A DNA stretch of 64,000 nucleotides from Paenibacillus sp. MMS20-IR301 (GTDB lineage Bacteria; Bacillota; Bacilli; Paenibacillales; Paenibacillaceae): positions 1,240,001 through 1,304,000 of the forward strand of contig NZ_CP135275.1 of the NCBI RefSeq assembly GCF_032302195.1, read 5' to 3'. Made by a program: the position numbers and the translations under genes. Within the stretch, counting starts at the first letter, position 1; each line of letters opens with the position of its first letter. Below are positions 1 to 8,829 of the stretch, in pieces. The notes beneath the pieces were generated by a model. The model was not told where the DNA came from and ran no database searches. It saw nothing but the letters and a program-made list of their open reading frames with translations.

Positions 1-944
1 TCGGCGTAATCGGCTACAGCGGTGCCGGCAAAAGCACACTGATCCGTCTGGTCAATTATCTGGAACGGCCGACGACGGGGCAGGTGCTGGTAGACGGCCA
101 TGATCTCGGTGCTTACAGTGACAAGGAGCTGCGGACTGCCAAGAAGAACATCGGAATGATCTTTCAGCATTTCAACCTGCTGGAATCGAAGAAAGTGTTC
201 GACAATGTAGCGATTCCGCTCGTCCTGCTGAAGAAGAGCAAAGCGGAAATCCGCAAACGGGTGGAGGAGCTGCTGGCATTCGTAGGACTGAGCGATAAGG
301 CGGGGAGCTACCCGAGCGAATTATCCGGCGGACAGAAGCAGCGGGTCGGGATTGCCAGAGCGCTAGCCTCAAATCCCCAGATACTGCTCTGTGACGAAGC
401 GACTTCTGCCTTAGATCCGCAGACGACACAGTCGATTCTGCAGCTGCTCAAACGGATTAATGCCGAATACAACATTACCGTCATGATCATTACGCATGAG
501 ATGTCTGTCATTCAGGAAATCTGCAACAAGGTGGCGGTCATGGAAGAAGGCAGGATTATCGAGCAGGGAAGTGTACTGGATGTATTCGGTGATCCGAAGC
601 ATCCGACTACGCAGAACTTTGTGAAGACCGTCATTCAGAACAGCATGACCGCAAGTGTCCGCAAAACCCTTAAGACTGAGCAGGGAAGCCGGGTCTATAA
701 GCTGAATTTTGCCGGAGACAGTGCATCTGAGCCGATTCTCTACGAGGTCATCCGTTCCAGCGGGGTCAAGGTCAATATCCTGTTCGCGAATACGACGGAG
801 ATTCAGGAAACGACACTGGGTACGATCATCGTTCAGCTCCAGGGTGAAGAGCTGCAGATGGATCAGGCACTGGATTACTTGAAGCAGCATGAAGTCCGGG
901 TAGAGGAGGTGAAATCCTATGTTCTCGACATCGATCACAAGTGA
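1..944 (+). CDS. metN: Methionine ABC transporter ATP-binding protein MetN (5' end missing)
   Basis: ATPase subunit that would power methionine (or related compound) import with MetI and MetQ. The reading frame is open from base 3 and the true start lies before the window. A Walker A motif (GYSGAGKST) is at about nt 15-41, the ABC signature LSGGQ at about nt 318-335, and Walker B (ILLCDEATSALD) at about nt 379-415. The last ~90 codons form the NIL regulatory domain typical of MetN, which binds the substrate and inhibits transport in the family. The 3' end overlaps metI by 26 nt, so the two are translationally coupled. Any upstream leader, such as an S-box, lies outside the window. Confidence 0.95.
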   Translation, partial: GVIGYSGAGKSTLIRLVNYLERPTTGQVLVDGHDLGAYSDKELRTAKKNIGMIFQHFNLLESKKVFDNVAIPLVLLKKSKAEIRKRVEELLAFVGLSDKAGSYPSELSGGQKQRVGIARALASNPQILLCDEATSALDPQTTQSILQLLKRINAEYNITVMIITHEMSVIQEICNKVAVMEEGRIIEQGSVLDVFGDPKHPTTQNFVKTVIQNSMTASVRKTLKTEQGSRVYKLNFAGDSASEPILYEVIRSSGVKVNILFANTTEIQETTLGTIIVQLQGEELQMDQALDYLKQHEVRVEEVKSYVLDIDHK

Positions 945-1578
945 GCAATTTCTTAGAGCCATTATAGAAACGATTCAAATGGTGGGTGTATCCCTGTTTG
1001 TAGGATCACTTCTCGGGATTCCGCTGGGCATACTCCTGGTGATTACCCGTCCTGGCGGTGTACTGGAGAATAAAGCGCTCTATACCGGGCTGAATCCGGT
1101 GATCAATATTATCCGCTCGCTGCCTTTTATCATATTATTGGTAGCGATTATTCCGGTAACAAGAGCAATTGTTCACACCTCAATTGGGACCAATGCGGCG
1201 ATTGTTCCGCTCATTATCTACATCGCACCTTATATCGCACGGTTGGTAGAGAATTCTCTGCTGGAAGTAAATCCGGGGATTCTGGAAGCTGCTGAAGCAA
1301 TGGGGGCTACTCCGCTGCAAGTAATATGGTACTTCCTGCTGCCGGAGGCGATCGGCTCTTTAATCCTCTCCCTGACCACAGCGACGATCGGCCTCATCGG
1401 GGCAACGGCCATGGCTGGAACAGTAGGTGGAGGCGGCGTCGGGGATTTGGCCATCGTCTATGGCTACCAGCGTTTTGACAAGTTTGTTATGATCGCCACC
1501 GTAATTATTCTGATTATTCTGGTGCAGGGCATTCAATCTCTAGGCAACACACTGGCGCGGAAAATCCGCCGCTACTAA
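919..1578 (+). CDS. metI: Methionine ABC transporter permease MetI
   Basis: Membrane permease of 219 residues, the usual MetI length, with about five hydrophobic segments. It carries the EAA coupling loop (EAAEAMGATPLQVIWYF) that docks onto the MetN ATPase. The start ATG sits inside the end of metN and is preceded by GAGGAGGTGA. The glycine-rich stretch after the EAA loop (AGTVGGGGVGDLAI) is typical of the family. It is followed after 29 nt by the URO-D-type methyltransferase gene, so the transporter operon is interrupted before metQ. Confidence 0.95.
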   Translation: MFSTSITSEQFLRAIIETIQMVGVSLFVGSLLGIPLGILLVITRPGGVLENKALYTGLNPVINIIRSLPFIILLVAIIPVTRAIVHTSIGTNAAIVPLIIYIAPYIARLVENSLLEVNPGILEAAEAMGATPLQVIWYFLLPEAIGSLILSLTTATIGLIGATAMAGTVGGGGVGDLAIVYGYQRFDKFVMIATVIILIILVQGIQSLGNTLARKIRRY

Positions 1579-1607
1579 CTATTACATACACAGAAGGGGA
1601 CCGGCAG

Positions 1608-2627
1608 ATGAGTGCATGGAGCAAGCAGGACCGTTTTAAGGCATTATTATCCGGAGAACTTGCGGATCGTCCGATTGTCAGCGGATGGCGCCACTTTATT
1701 GACAAGGAACAGAATGCAGAAGATCTGGCAGCAACTACGATTGCTTTCACGAAGAAATACGACTGGGACTGGGTGAAAATCAACCCGCGGGCCACCTACC
1801 TGGCTGAAGCCTGGGGGAATGAGTACGACTTCGCGGATTATCAGACAGTGTTCCCGAGACAGCTGACTACGGCTATTCCCGCTGCGGCGAATCTCTGGGA
1901 TCTTGAAGTGAAAAAGGCATCCGGAACAGCTTCGCTGGCTGAGCATCTGGAGGCGGTACGGAAGATCCGCCAGGGTTTACCTGAGACTCCGCTGATTCAG
2001 ACGGTCTTCTCACCGCTGACAGTACTGCTGTTCATTGTAGGACGTTCTGCTTATGTCACCAAGACGGTATTCGGAATTGAGCAGCCGGTGACGCTGGAAT
2101 CCTTGTTCAAAGAACACCGGGCAGCCGCACATCATGCACTGCACGCCATTGCCTTGACCCTGGCGGATTTTGTGCAGGAGCTGAAGCAAGCGGGTTCAGA
2201 CGGTTTGTTCTATGCCGTGACAGGTACAGCACATCCCGGATTATTCGATGAAGCGATGTTCGATGAGCTGTCGAGACCGTATGATTCTATCGTCCTGGAA
2301 GCTGCGAGCTATGGCAAAAATGTTCTGCATACCTGCGGTGCCTATGCCCAGCCCGGGAAATTCAATGATTACCGGATTGACGGAATCAGCTGGGATACGA
2401 TTGCCGAAGGAAATCCGGGTCTTGAAGCTGATCTCAAAGCTACGAAGGTAGGCGGAGTGGATCACGGATTGTTTGCAGGGAACGACATTAAGCGAATTGA
2501 GCAGCAGGCCAGGGAAGCATTGGCACTCATGAAGGATCAGCCGTTTATCCTTTCGCCGAACTGTGCCATTCCGCTGAATGTTACAGACGAGGCGTTAGCG
2601 AATTTTAAAAACATAGTATTAGAATAG
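1608..2627 (+). CDS. URO-D family protein, probable MtaA/CmuA-type zinc thiol methyltransferase
   Basis: Protein of 339 residues from the uroporphyrinogen decarboxylase superfamily, a TIM barrel. Residues His241 and Cys243 (LHTCG) and Cys319 (SPNC) form an H-x-C-x75-C pattern. That is the zinc-binding motif of corrinoid-dependent methyltransferases of the MtaA/MtbA/CmuA group, in which zinc activates a thiol acceptor. True heme-pathway HemE enzymes lack this motif. The gene lies between metI and metQ in the same direction with short gaps. I therefore infer a methyl-transfer role linked to methionine or a methylated sulfur compound, possibly with homocysteine as acceptor. The acceptor and donor are unproven; the family assignment is firm, the function is not. 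Confidence 0.75.
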   Translation: MSAWSKQDRFKALLSGELADRPIVSGWRHFIDKEQNAEDLAATTIAFTKKYDWDWVKINPRATYLAEAWGNEYDFADYQTVFPRQLTTAIPAAANLWDLEVKKASGTASLAEHLEAVRKIRQGLPETPLIQTVFSPLTVLLFIVGRSAYVTKTVFGIEQPVTLESLFKEHRAAAHHALHAIALTLADFVQELKQAGSDGLFYAVTGTAHPGLFDEAMFDELSRPYDSIVLEAASYGKNVLHTCGAYAQPGKFNDYRIDGISWDTIAEGNPGLEADLKATKVGGVDHGLFAGNDIKRIEQQAREALALMKDQPFILSPNCAIPLNVTDEALANFKNIVLE

Positions 2628-2639
2628 GAGATGAAGGTT

Positions 2640-3473
2640 ATGAAGAAATTACTGGTAGTGATGTTGATTAGTGTGATGGCGGTGCTGGCGGCTTGCGGCA
2701 ACAATAAGGAAGCGGCAAATTCCGGGGACAAGAAAGAAATTACTGTCGGATTCGGTGTAGGTACATATGAGGAGCAATTCCGTCAATCCATTCTGCCGAT
2801 CCTGGAGGAAAAGGGCTATAAAGTAGACATCAAAACCTTCTCGCAAAATATGCAGGTGAACCCGGCGATGAAGGAAGGCTCGATTGACGCGAGTATTTTC
2901 CAGAGTACAGCATACATGGAAGCAATCAATGAAGAAATCGGTGCGGACATGACGGGTATTGCTTATGTTCCAGGTGCACCGCAAGGTCTCTATTCGGTAA
3001 ATCATACCACGCTTGACGATGTAAAAGACGGTACTACCGTGGCTGTTCCGAATGACCCTGTTAACCAGGAGCGCGCGCTGCGCATCTTAGAGGAGCTGGG
3101 CTGGATTAAAATCAAAGAAGGCGCCGGTGTTGCCGACTTCAATATTAACAGCATGGAAGCAGATAAATACAACATTGATATTAAAGTGCTGGACCCTGCA
3201 CAGATCCTGGTCTCCCTTCAGGACGTAGATTATGGGGTAGTCAACGGGAATTACATTGCCAATGCGCCGGACCGAAAGATTACAGACGCGCTGAAAATTG
3301 AGAATACGCCAATGCAGCACAGAATCATCGTATCGGTTAACAAGAAGGATGCAGATACCCAGTGGGCTAAGGACTTGAAGGCTGCATATGAATCCAAAGA
3401 ATTCGAAGAATACATCACAGGACAAGAGAAGTATGCCGGATTCATTCTGCCGGAAGCATGGGCAAATAACTAA
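2640..3473 (+). CDS. metQ: Methionine-binding lipoprotein MetQ
   Basis: Substrate-binding lipoprotein of the MetNIQ importer (NLPA family), 277 residues. A lipoprotein signal peptide ends in LAAC with the lipidated cysteine at residue 19. The frame also has an ATG at 2631, but that codon directly abuts the AGGAG at 2626-2630; the second ATG at 2640 has correct spacing and gives a normal signal peptide. The mature part shows the family pattern, with VGTYEEQF near the N-terminus and a VVNGNY segment. It follows the URO-D gene by 12 nt and precedes a ProC-like gene by 24 nt, so all are likely one transcript. Confidence 0.95.
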   Translation: MKKLLVVMLISVMAVLAACGNNKEAANSGDKKEITVGFGVGTYEEQFRQSILPILEEKGYKVDIKTFSQNMQVNPAMKEGSIDASIFQSTAYMEAINEEIGADMTGIAYVPGAPQGLYSVNHTTLDDVKDGTTVAVPNDPVNQERALRILEELGWIKIKEGAGVADFNINSMEADKYNIDIKVLDPAQILVSLQDVDYGVVNGNYIANAPDRKITDALKIENTPMQHRIIVSVNKKDADTQWAKDLKAAYESKEFEEYITGQEKYAGFILPEAWANN

Positions 3474-3497
3474 TCAGAGTCAGGAAGTGAGCTGCAA

Positions 3498-4307
3498 GTG
3501 GCAAATCAAAGGATTCATTTCATTGGCGGCGGACAGATGGCTGAAGCGATCATCCGGGCCAGTCTTGCGAATGGTACACTGACTGCCGGACAGATCAGTG
3601 TGGCGGATATTAACGAAGGACGTCTTCAGCTGTTGAAGAGCAAGTATAACGTAGACACGGAGAGTACACAGGAGCAAGCCCTCTCTCAAGCTGAGCTGAT
3701 CGTTATTGCGGTTCGTCCGCAGGATGATCTGACAGCACTTGGACAGCTTATCCGGAAGTCCGCATCGCCTGCTGCGGTGATTGTATCGATTGTGGCAGGG
3801 GTAACGATTGCCCAATTGGGAGATTACTTCGGAGCGGAACGCCCGATTGTCCGGGTCATTCCGAATACATTAACCGATACAGGTTACGGATATAGCGGCG
3901 TTGCCCTGAATGCTGTTGCCTCTCGTAGCCAGGTAGAAGAATTCCTGCTCGGCTTCGGCAAGGTGCAGTATCTGGAGGAATCGTATATTGATATCTTCAC
4001 CGGATTCGGCGTGGCCGGACCGAATTATATCTATTATTTCATTGAATCCTTCACGGATGCCGGTGTACTCGCCGGGCTGCCGCGGGAACAGGCCTGGAAC
4101 GTAGCCCTGGAGAATATGCTGGGAGCGGTAGCGATGCTGCGGCAGACCGGATTACATCCACGACAGCTGCTGGATATCAACAACTCGCCCGGCGGTGTCG
4201 GTATGCACGGCTTGTACGAGCTGAACAACAGCGACTTCGCCGCAGGACTGCAGCGCAGTGTGCTGGCCGCCGTGAAGCGGACCACTGAGCTGGGAGTGAA
4301 GAAATAA
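3498..4307 (+). CDS. Pyrroline-5-carboxylate reductase-like protein (ProC/ComER family)
   Basis: Rossmann-fold reductase of 269 residues, starting at GTG with AGGAAGTGA upstream. The N-terminal nucleotide motif is FIGGGQMAEA. The C-terminal P5CR signature is recognisable (NNSPGGVGMHGLYEL), but the Thr that normally follows SPGG(V/T) in proline-forming ProC enzymes is Gly here. This could be true ProC, a ComER-like paralogue, or a reductase acting on another imine. It is the fifth gene of the metNI-URO-D-metQ run, and its stop overlaps the start of the next gene (TAATG). The operon link to methionine transport is unexplained. Confidence 0.8.
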   Translation: MANQRIHFIGGGQMAEAIIRASLANGTLTAGQISVADINEGRLQLLKSKYNVDTESTQEQALSQAELIVIAVRPQDDLTALGQLIRKSASPAAVIVSIVAGVTIAQLGDYFGAERPIVRVIPNTLTDTGYGYSGVALNAVASRSQVEEFLLGFGKVQYLEESYIDIFTGFGVAGPNYIYYFIESFTDAGVLAGLPREQAWNVALENMLGAVAMLRQTGLHPRQLLDINNSPGGVGMHGLYELNNSDFAAGLQRSVLAAVKRTTELGVKK

Positions 4308-5071
4308 TGGCCGCACTGAAATGGGATCATCTGGTGCACTATGTGAATGATCTGGATCAGCCGGTGCAGCTCTTTGCTGATCACGGTCTGCTGGCTTTCC
4401 GGGGCGGCTCGCATACGGCTTGGGGCACCTATAACGCGTTGAGTTATTTCGGGCTAACCTATCTTGAGTTCCTTGGCATTGAGAACCTGGAGCTTGCACA
4501 AGCCACTAAGGACAATGTGGTTGTGCGGGATGCCGTTGCCGTTCTGCCGGAGCATGAAGTGTTAAGCAGAGTGGTGCTGCGGACGGATGATATTGAAGCA
4601 GTCGAGGCTGATCTGAAAGCTGCAGGCCTCTCGTTGTCGCCCATCATCGACGGCCGCCGCCTCGATAACAAAGGCCGGTTAATTGAGTGGCGGATGATGA
4701 CCATTGACGGTGACTTCCAGGGACTGGTCTATCCGTTCATCATTCAGTGGAATCAGCGGGATGAAGCGCGGCTGGACAGCCTGAACACAGCCGGGATCAA
4801 CCAGCCCCATCCTGCGGGCCAGGTGGAAATGGTGAGCGCGGTCTTCCGCGTTACAGATCCGGGCGCCGCCGCTAAGCATTGGAGCGGGCTGTTCGGTCTT
4901 CCGGTTACAGCGTCAGAAGACGGCAGCTTCAGCCTTAAGGCGGGCGGGCAGACCTTTGACTTCTTAGAAGGCGAAGAGAACCAGTTCAGCCAGGTTATTT
5001 TCAAGGCAGATTCATCTGCACTACAGGGAAAGACCATTCTTATAGGTGAAGGGGAATATGTCTTTAAGTAG
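4307..5071 (+). CDS. VOC-superfamily (glyoxalase-like) protein
   Basis: 254-residue protein with an N-terminal glyoxalase-like module (WDHLVHYVNDLDQPVQLF, then GGSHTAWGTYN). This is typical of the glyoxalase-like family in Firmicutes of about 250-280 residues. The conserved His at residue 8 and His/Glu residues further on could bind a metal. A second, weaker repeat begins around residue 175. Its ATG overlaps the stop codon of the ProC-like gene, and a hairpin follows, so it is the last gene of the methionine-transport operon. The substrate is unknown. Confidence 0.75.
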   Translation: MAALKWDHLVHYVNDLDQPVQLFADHGLLAFRGGSHTAWGTYNALSYFGLTYLEFLGIENLELAQATKDNVVVRDAVAVLPEHEVLSRVVLRTDDIEAVEADLKAAGLSLSPIIDGRRLDNKGRLIEWRMMTIDGDFQGLVYPFIIQWNQRDEARLDSLNTAGINQPHPAGQVEMVSAVFRVTDPGAAAKHWSGLFGLPVTASEDGSFSLKAGGQTFDFLEGEENQFSQVIFKADSSALQGKTILIGEGEYVFK

Positions 5072-5089
5072 ACGGATGCCCTAAGTAGA

Positions 5090-5129
5090 GAATAGGCTTG
5101 CTGCCGCAGTTGCGGTGGCAGGCCTATTC
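5090..5129 (+). terminator. Terminator hairpin after the met operon
   Basis: Long inverted repeat: GAATAGGC...GCTGCCGC pairs with GCGGTGGC...GCCTATTC across an AGTT loop. No clear T-tract follows, but it lies 18 nt after the VOC gene stop, before the next gene's own ribosome binding site. Confidence 0.7.
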
Positions 5130-5167
5130 TAGCTAATATTAGGAAGTAGAGGAGGGGAGCAGCAGCC

Positions 5168-6034
5168 GTGAGATATCTTACACAAGAGTGGTACGAGCTG
5201 TGCCAGCGGAGGGGACTTCATTTCGGCATGCGGGTACATAGAGGAGCAGCAGCGAAGGATGAAGCACTGTATACCAGGCTGTATGCAAGAAAAGAAAAAG
5301 CTTATTTGAAGCTGGAACGTGAAATCTACGATGTAGATCCCCGGTTTATGCTGGAGCATGACGGGGCAGAGCTGGTATCCGCAAGGGCACTATCCGGCAG
5401 CGGGGAGATTAAGGACGAGGATATCATAATCTATCGTATGCCGCCTGAAGAGAAGCTCCATATCGAGAAGCTGATTGCCGACTACGATGTGCGGCCGCCT
5501 TTTGACGTCACAGGCAGCAAGTACAAGTTCAAGGAGATTCACGGCTGGAGCTGTGAAGATCAGGCTCGACGGCTGTCAGGAGAGTTATATGAACAGATTG
5601 CCGATATACGGGTGTTCACACTGGGATATTGCACGAAGGAAGTGCTGCACCAGCTGAAGCGGGAGAGCAAGGCGAATGAAAGCCAAACAGGTGCGGTTAT
5701 GAGTGAATACAGATCCGCGCAGCAGGCGGAAGCCATTCCTGATCATATTAAGGACAAATTTCATTTCCACGACTGTACAGTCACCGGGATTCATATTTCA
5801 GAAGATATGGTTATCCGGCTAGATACAGACGGGGGATTCACCCATCTGAATCAGATTACACTGCTTAAAGCTGAGATTCTGCGGCAGGATGCGCATGTAC
5901 CAGGCAGCAGTTGGCTGTATGAAGAACTGTATGTTGTTAACGGCGGGTATGAGGTGCATGTGTTGTTGTCAGGGGCAGGAGGCATGCAGGAGCTGATTGT
6001 GCGGTGTAAGGATATTGTGCTGGAGGAGAGCTGA
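5168..6034 (+). CDS. DUF4085-like protein of unknown function
   Basis: 288-residue soluble protein beginning MRYLTQEWYELCQ, an opening I associate with the DUF4085 family of Bacillus and Paenibacillus. It starts at GTG with AGGAGGGGA 10 nt upstream. The C-terminal ~90 residues (from FHFHDCTVTGIH) resemble a small beta-rich domain and could be separate from the helical N-terminal part. There is no signal peptide or membrane segment. It is flanked by terminator hairpins and stands alone. The function is unknown and the family name is from memory. Confidence 0.75.
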   Translation: MRYLTQEWYELCQRRGLHFGMRVHRGAAAKDEALYTRLYARKEKAYLKLEREIYDVDPRFMLEHDGAELVSARALSGSGEIKDEDIIIYRMPPEEKLHIEKLIADYDVRPPFDVTGSKYKFKEIHGWSCEDQARRLSGELYEQIADIRVFTLGYCTKEVLHQLKRESKANESQTGAVMSEYRSAQQAEAIPDHIKDKFHFHDCTVTGIHISEDMVIRLDTDGGFTHLNQITLLKAEILRQDAHVPGSSWLYEELYVVNGGYEVHVLLSGAGGMQELIVRCKDIVLEES

Positions 6035-6135
6035 ATAGATGAATCAGCAAGCAGGTCCGTGCGTATAGCCGCAGGGGCTTGTTTGTGCTAAGATTTGCCA
6101 TATGGGATTTTTTGAGAATTGAAGGGGGACTAGGC

Positions 6136-7296
6136 ATGGGAATGGGGAAGAAGATAATTCAAGCTATGGGTCTGGGCATGCTTATTATGGGTGCAGTGCA
6201 CTCTCCGGGGGAAGCGGCAGCTGCTTCAGCTAAAGTGCAGAAGATCAGCCTGCCTGCAATCAAGGTATATCTGAACAACTCGCAGATTACCTCTTCTGTG
6301 GGGTATCCTTCCTTGGTGAATGGCACCGTGATGGTTCCGCTGGACGGCTTCTATGTCAGAGGAGGAGAGGTTACTTACGATAAAGGGAGACAAACAATCA
6401 CTATAGTGAATGTGTTCACCAAAGGCAGCATCAAGGTTGGCAGCAAAAACGCAGTCGTAAACGGCAAGAAAGTTACTTATGCAGCAGCCCCTCAGCAGAT
6501 TAACAAACAGCTCTATATCCCGCTGCGGTTCGTTAGTGATGCTATTGGAGGCGCTTTGAAATGGGATGCGGCCAGCCGGCAGGCGTTCATCAGTTATTCC
6601 GAATATACCGGTGAAGGCAGGACCCGTAAGGATGCCTATTTCCTGAACGGCGTAACCGGCACACTATACAAACGGGATGAGGCGGGTGTTGTTCACTCAC
6701 TGGGAGCCACTACAGCGAAGCTTGATCCCTATTTTATTTCCGGTGCTCAGGTTACTCATGTGAGAATTTCCGACGAGGCGGATCTGGTGACGATTCAATA
6801 CTCCTACGGCGAACCTTCAATTAATCTGGATATCATCCGTCTTTTTGTGAACAAAGGCGTCATTATGCGGCAAGCTAAAGTCCATTACTGGCAGTATGCT
6901 CCGCTGGAAGAGCTTAAGGTATACGAAGGCAATGCCGTAATGAATGACGGCCAGTCTTTCCGGTTAATTGCTCCCGATGGCTCCGTCAAGCAAACCTGGA
7001 ACATTGCGAAGCTGGCAGGCACCCCTGATGTCAGTTATTCGATTGAAGCAATAGGGGAGAATTATGTGCTTGCCCGTTCCTCAGATGAAGGAATGCTGAC
7101 ATTAATCGATACCGGAGCGAACCGCGCAGTCCTGCTCTACAAGGAGTTCGGAATTAATCCTCTGGATATGGCGGGATTCAAGTACGATGGAATTAAACTC
7201 ACCGGTACGGGCGGGGATCCTTCCGAGCTGGAGTTCGAATTCACAAGCGGGAAGAAGGAGAGTAAGACGTTTACTTATCGGCTGGGAACGGAGTAA
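6136..7296 (+). CDS. Exported protein with copper-amine-oxidase-type stalk domain
   Basis: 386-residue secreted protein. The open frame extends upstream to 6079, but GAAGGGGGA lies just before the ATG at 6136, which gives a proper signal peptide (MGMGKKIIQAMGLGMLIM...AAAA). Residues ~30-135 hold the stalk domain with the hallmark MVPLDGF and LYIPLRFVSDAIGG repeats seen in Paenibacillus cell-surface proteins. The remaining ~250 residues are beta-rich, with possible propeller-like repeats (SYSIEAIGENYVLARSSDEG). No catalytic motif was recognised. It is probably wall- or envelope-associated; there are two smaller relatives at 14.7 and 16.0 kb. Confidence 0.8.
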   Translation: MGMGKKIIQAMGLGMLIMGAVHSPGEAAAASAKVQKISLPAIKVYLNNSQITSSVGYPSLVNGTVMVPLDGFYVRGGEVTYDKGRQTITIVNVFTKGSIKVGSKNAVVNGKKVTYAAAPQQINKQLYIPLRFVSDAIGGALKWDAASRQAFISYSEYTGEGRTRKDAYFLNGVTGTLYKRDEAGVVHSLGATTAKLDPYFISGAQVTHVRISDEADLVTIQYSYGEPSINLDIIRLFVNKGVIMRQAKVHYWQYAPLEELKVYEGNAVMNDGQSFRLIAPDGSVKQTWNIAKLAGTPDVSYSIEAIGENYVLARSSDEGMLTLIDTGANRAVLLYKEFGINPLDMAGFKYDGIKLTGTGGDPSELEFEFTSGKKESKTFTYRLGTE

Positions 7297-7371
7297 ATGA
7301 AGTATATCTAAATATCATATGAGGTTAAGTGCTGTTCATTTGCAATGTTTACTGAGACGGAGGCTTTCAAC

Positions 7372-8385
7372 TTGGAAAATATCATCAGGGACCTATTCAA
7401 CACCCATAATATTCTGGAAATAGCAGCAGGCCGCTACGGAATTCATAGGGATGAAATATCGGACATCGGCGGTTTTCAGAATTTTGTATATGAGTACCAG
7501 CAATACGGTAAAAGCTATATCTTAAGAATTACTCCGGGAATGCACCGGACACCCGAGCTGGTAAGTGCAGAACTGGAATGGATCAAGTATTTGGCGCGCA
7601 ACGGGATTTCGGCTTCTGAGCCTATCCGCTCAATAAATCAGGCTTGGACCGAAGTGATCCGTACACCTGAGATGCCGTTTACTGCGGTCAGCTTCAATAA
7701 GGCTCCGGGGAGCAGGATCAACTATCCCGAATGCCTGAACGATAATGCAACCTATGAGCAGCTTGGTCAGCTCACCGGCAGAATGCACGCTCTCTCGAAA
7801 CAGTATAAGGTGCAGAATCCTGCATTGCAGCGGCATCATTGGCATCATAATTATTTCCTCCAGAACATCGATATTCTGCCGGCCTCGCATCAGCGGGTCA
7901 GAGAATGTTATTACAGCATTGTGGATACGCTCCGCAAGCTGCCTAAGGATATAGATTCGTACGGTCTCATTCACAGTGATATGGGCTTCGGGAATTTCAT
8001 GGTGAACGACCAGAGTGTGATTACTTTATTTGACTTCGATGAGGCGCAGTACAGCTGGTTCGTGGAGGATATTGCTATTCAGCTCTATTACCTGGTTTAT
8101 GTATATGGAGGGGACACGGCTAGAGCAGACCGGGAAGAACAGGCTTTGCGGTTCATGCAGCATTTCATGAGCGGATACAGTAAAGAGAACATATTAGATA
8201 AGTATTGGCTGGAGCAGATTCCGCACTTTCTCAAGCTGCGGGAGCTGATTGTGTACATCGGGGCATTCCGGAACTTCGACGGTGACGAAACCTTCAGCAG
8301 TTCAGATAATGAGTGGTATAAGGACTGGATCAGAGATAGCAGAGGCCGGCTGGAGAATAACCTTCCGATTGTTAATGTGTGGTAG
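7372..8385 (+). CDS. Aminoglycoside-phosphotransferase-fold kinase-like protein
   Basis: About 337 residues with the phosphotransferase (APH/ChoK) fold. The catalytic loop is LIHSDMGFGNFM, followed by the metal-binding LFDFDEAQ. The N-terminal lobe has the Gly/Val nucleotide loop (GGFQNFVYEY) and a lysine-containing strand. An ATG at 7345 is in frame but has no ribosome binding site. GGAGG at 7359-7363 is 8 nt upstream of a TTG at 7372, which I take as the start. The substrate is unknown; relatives act on small alcohols, homoserine or antibiotics. The stop lies next to the -35 of the ArsR gene. Confidence 0.8.
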   Translation: MENIIRDLFNTHNILEIAAGRYGIHRDEISDIGGFQNFVYEYQQYGKSYILRITPGMHRTPELVSAELEWIKYLARNGISASEPIRSINQAWTEVIRTPEMPFTAVSFNKAPGSRINYPECLNDNATYEQLGQLTGRMHALSKQYKVQNPALQRHHWHHNYFLQNIDILPASHQRVRECYYSIVDTLRKLPKDIDSYGLIHSDMGFGNFMVNDQSVITLFDFDEAQYSWFVEDIAIQLYYLVYVYGGDTARADREEQALRFMQHFMSGYSKENILDKYWLEQIPHFLKLRELIVYIGAFRNFDGDETFSSSDNEWYKDWIRDSRGRLENNLPIVNVW

Positions 8386-8386
8386 G

Positions 8387-8414
8387 TTGACATGTGCACA
8401 CAAATGCATATAAT
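8387..8414 (+). promoter_or_regulatory. SigA promoter of the ArsR gene with embedded operator
   Basis: TTGACA at 8387-8392 and TATAAT at 8409-8414 with a 16-bp spacer. The spacer contains GTGCACACAAATGCATAT (8394-8411), which recurs in inverted orientation just before the MFS gene. ArsR repressors normally bind here, so autorepression is likely. Confidence 0.75.
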
Positions 8415-8433
8415 GAAATCAGGCGGTGAGGAT

Positions 8434-8766
8434 ATGGGAATCAATCAGGACCCGGCGAAATGTAAAAAGTTAATCGAAGACAATATCGACATTGAATTTT
8501 ACAGGGCGATATTCGATTCCGTGCGAAGCGAGCTGCTGATCTTCCTGGCTGCCAACGGAGAGATGACGATCGGGGAGATTGCCGAGCATTTCCCGCAGAA
8601 CCGGTCCGTGATATCCCGCCATCTGGATTATATGAACCGGTACAAGATTGTCCAGCGCAGGAAGGAAGGCCGGGAAGTGTATTATACAGCCAACCGGGAG
8701 TTTATTGTCGATACGTTTACCGAGACAGCGAATAATATGAAAGCACTCATGAATCTGCTGCAGTAG
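8434..8766 (+). CDS. ArsR-family winged-helix transcriptional repressor
   Basis: 110-residue regulator with a winged helix at about residues 33-95. The recognition helix region is PQNRSVISRHLDYM and the wing is VQRRKEGREVYYTAN. No CxC metal site of the classic ArsR/SmtB metal sensors is present, so it probably senses an organic ligand or uses another site. An in-frame ATG at 8392 lies inside the promoter and is rejected. The ATG at 8434 has GGTGAG upstream. It is directly followed by an MFS pump carrying the same operator motif, so it most likely represses both. Confidence 0.85.
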   Translation: MGINQDPAKCKKLIEDNIDIEFYRAIFDSVRSELLIFLAANGEMTIGEIAEHFPQNRSVISRHLDYMNRYKIVQRRKEGREVYYTANREFIVDTFTETANNMKALMNLLQ

Positions 8767-8785
8767 AGTGCTTTTATTTTATACA

Positions 8786-8805
8786 ATATGTGCATATGTG
8801 TGCAC
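8786..8805 (-). promoter_or_regulatory. Second copy of the ArsR operator, before the MFS gene
   Basis: On the minus strand this reads GTGCACACATATGCACATAT. It shares GTGCACACA and ATGCA with the element inside the ArsR promoter. It overlaps the region between a possible -10 (TACAAT at 8782-8787) and the MFS start. Confidence 0.6.
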
Positions 8806-8829
8806 GGGTACATGAGAGGGGATAATGTT

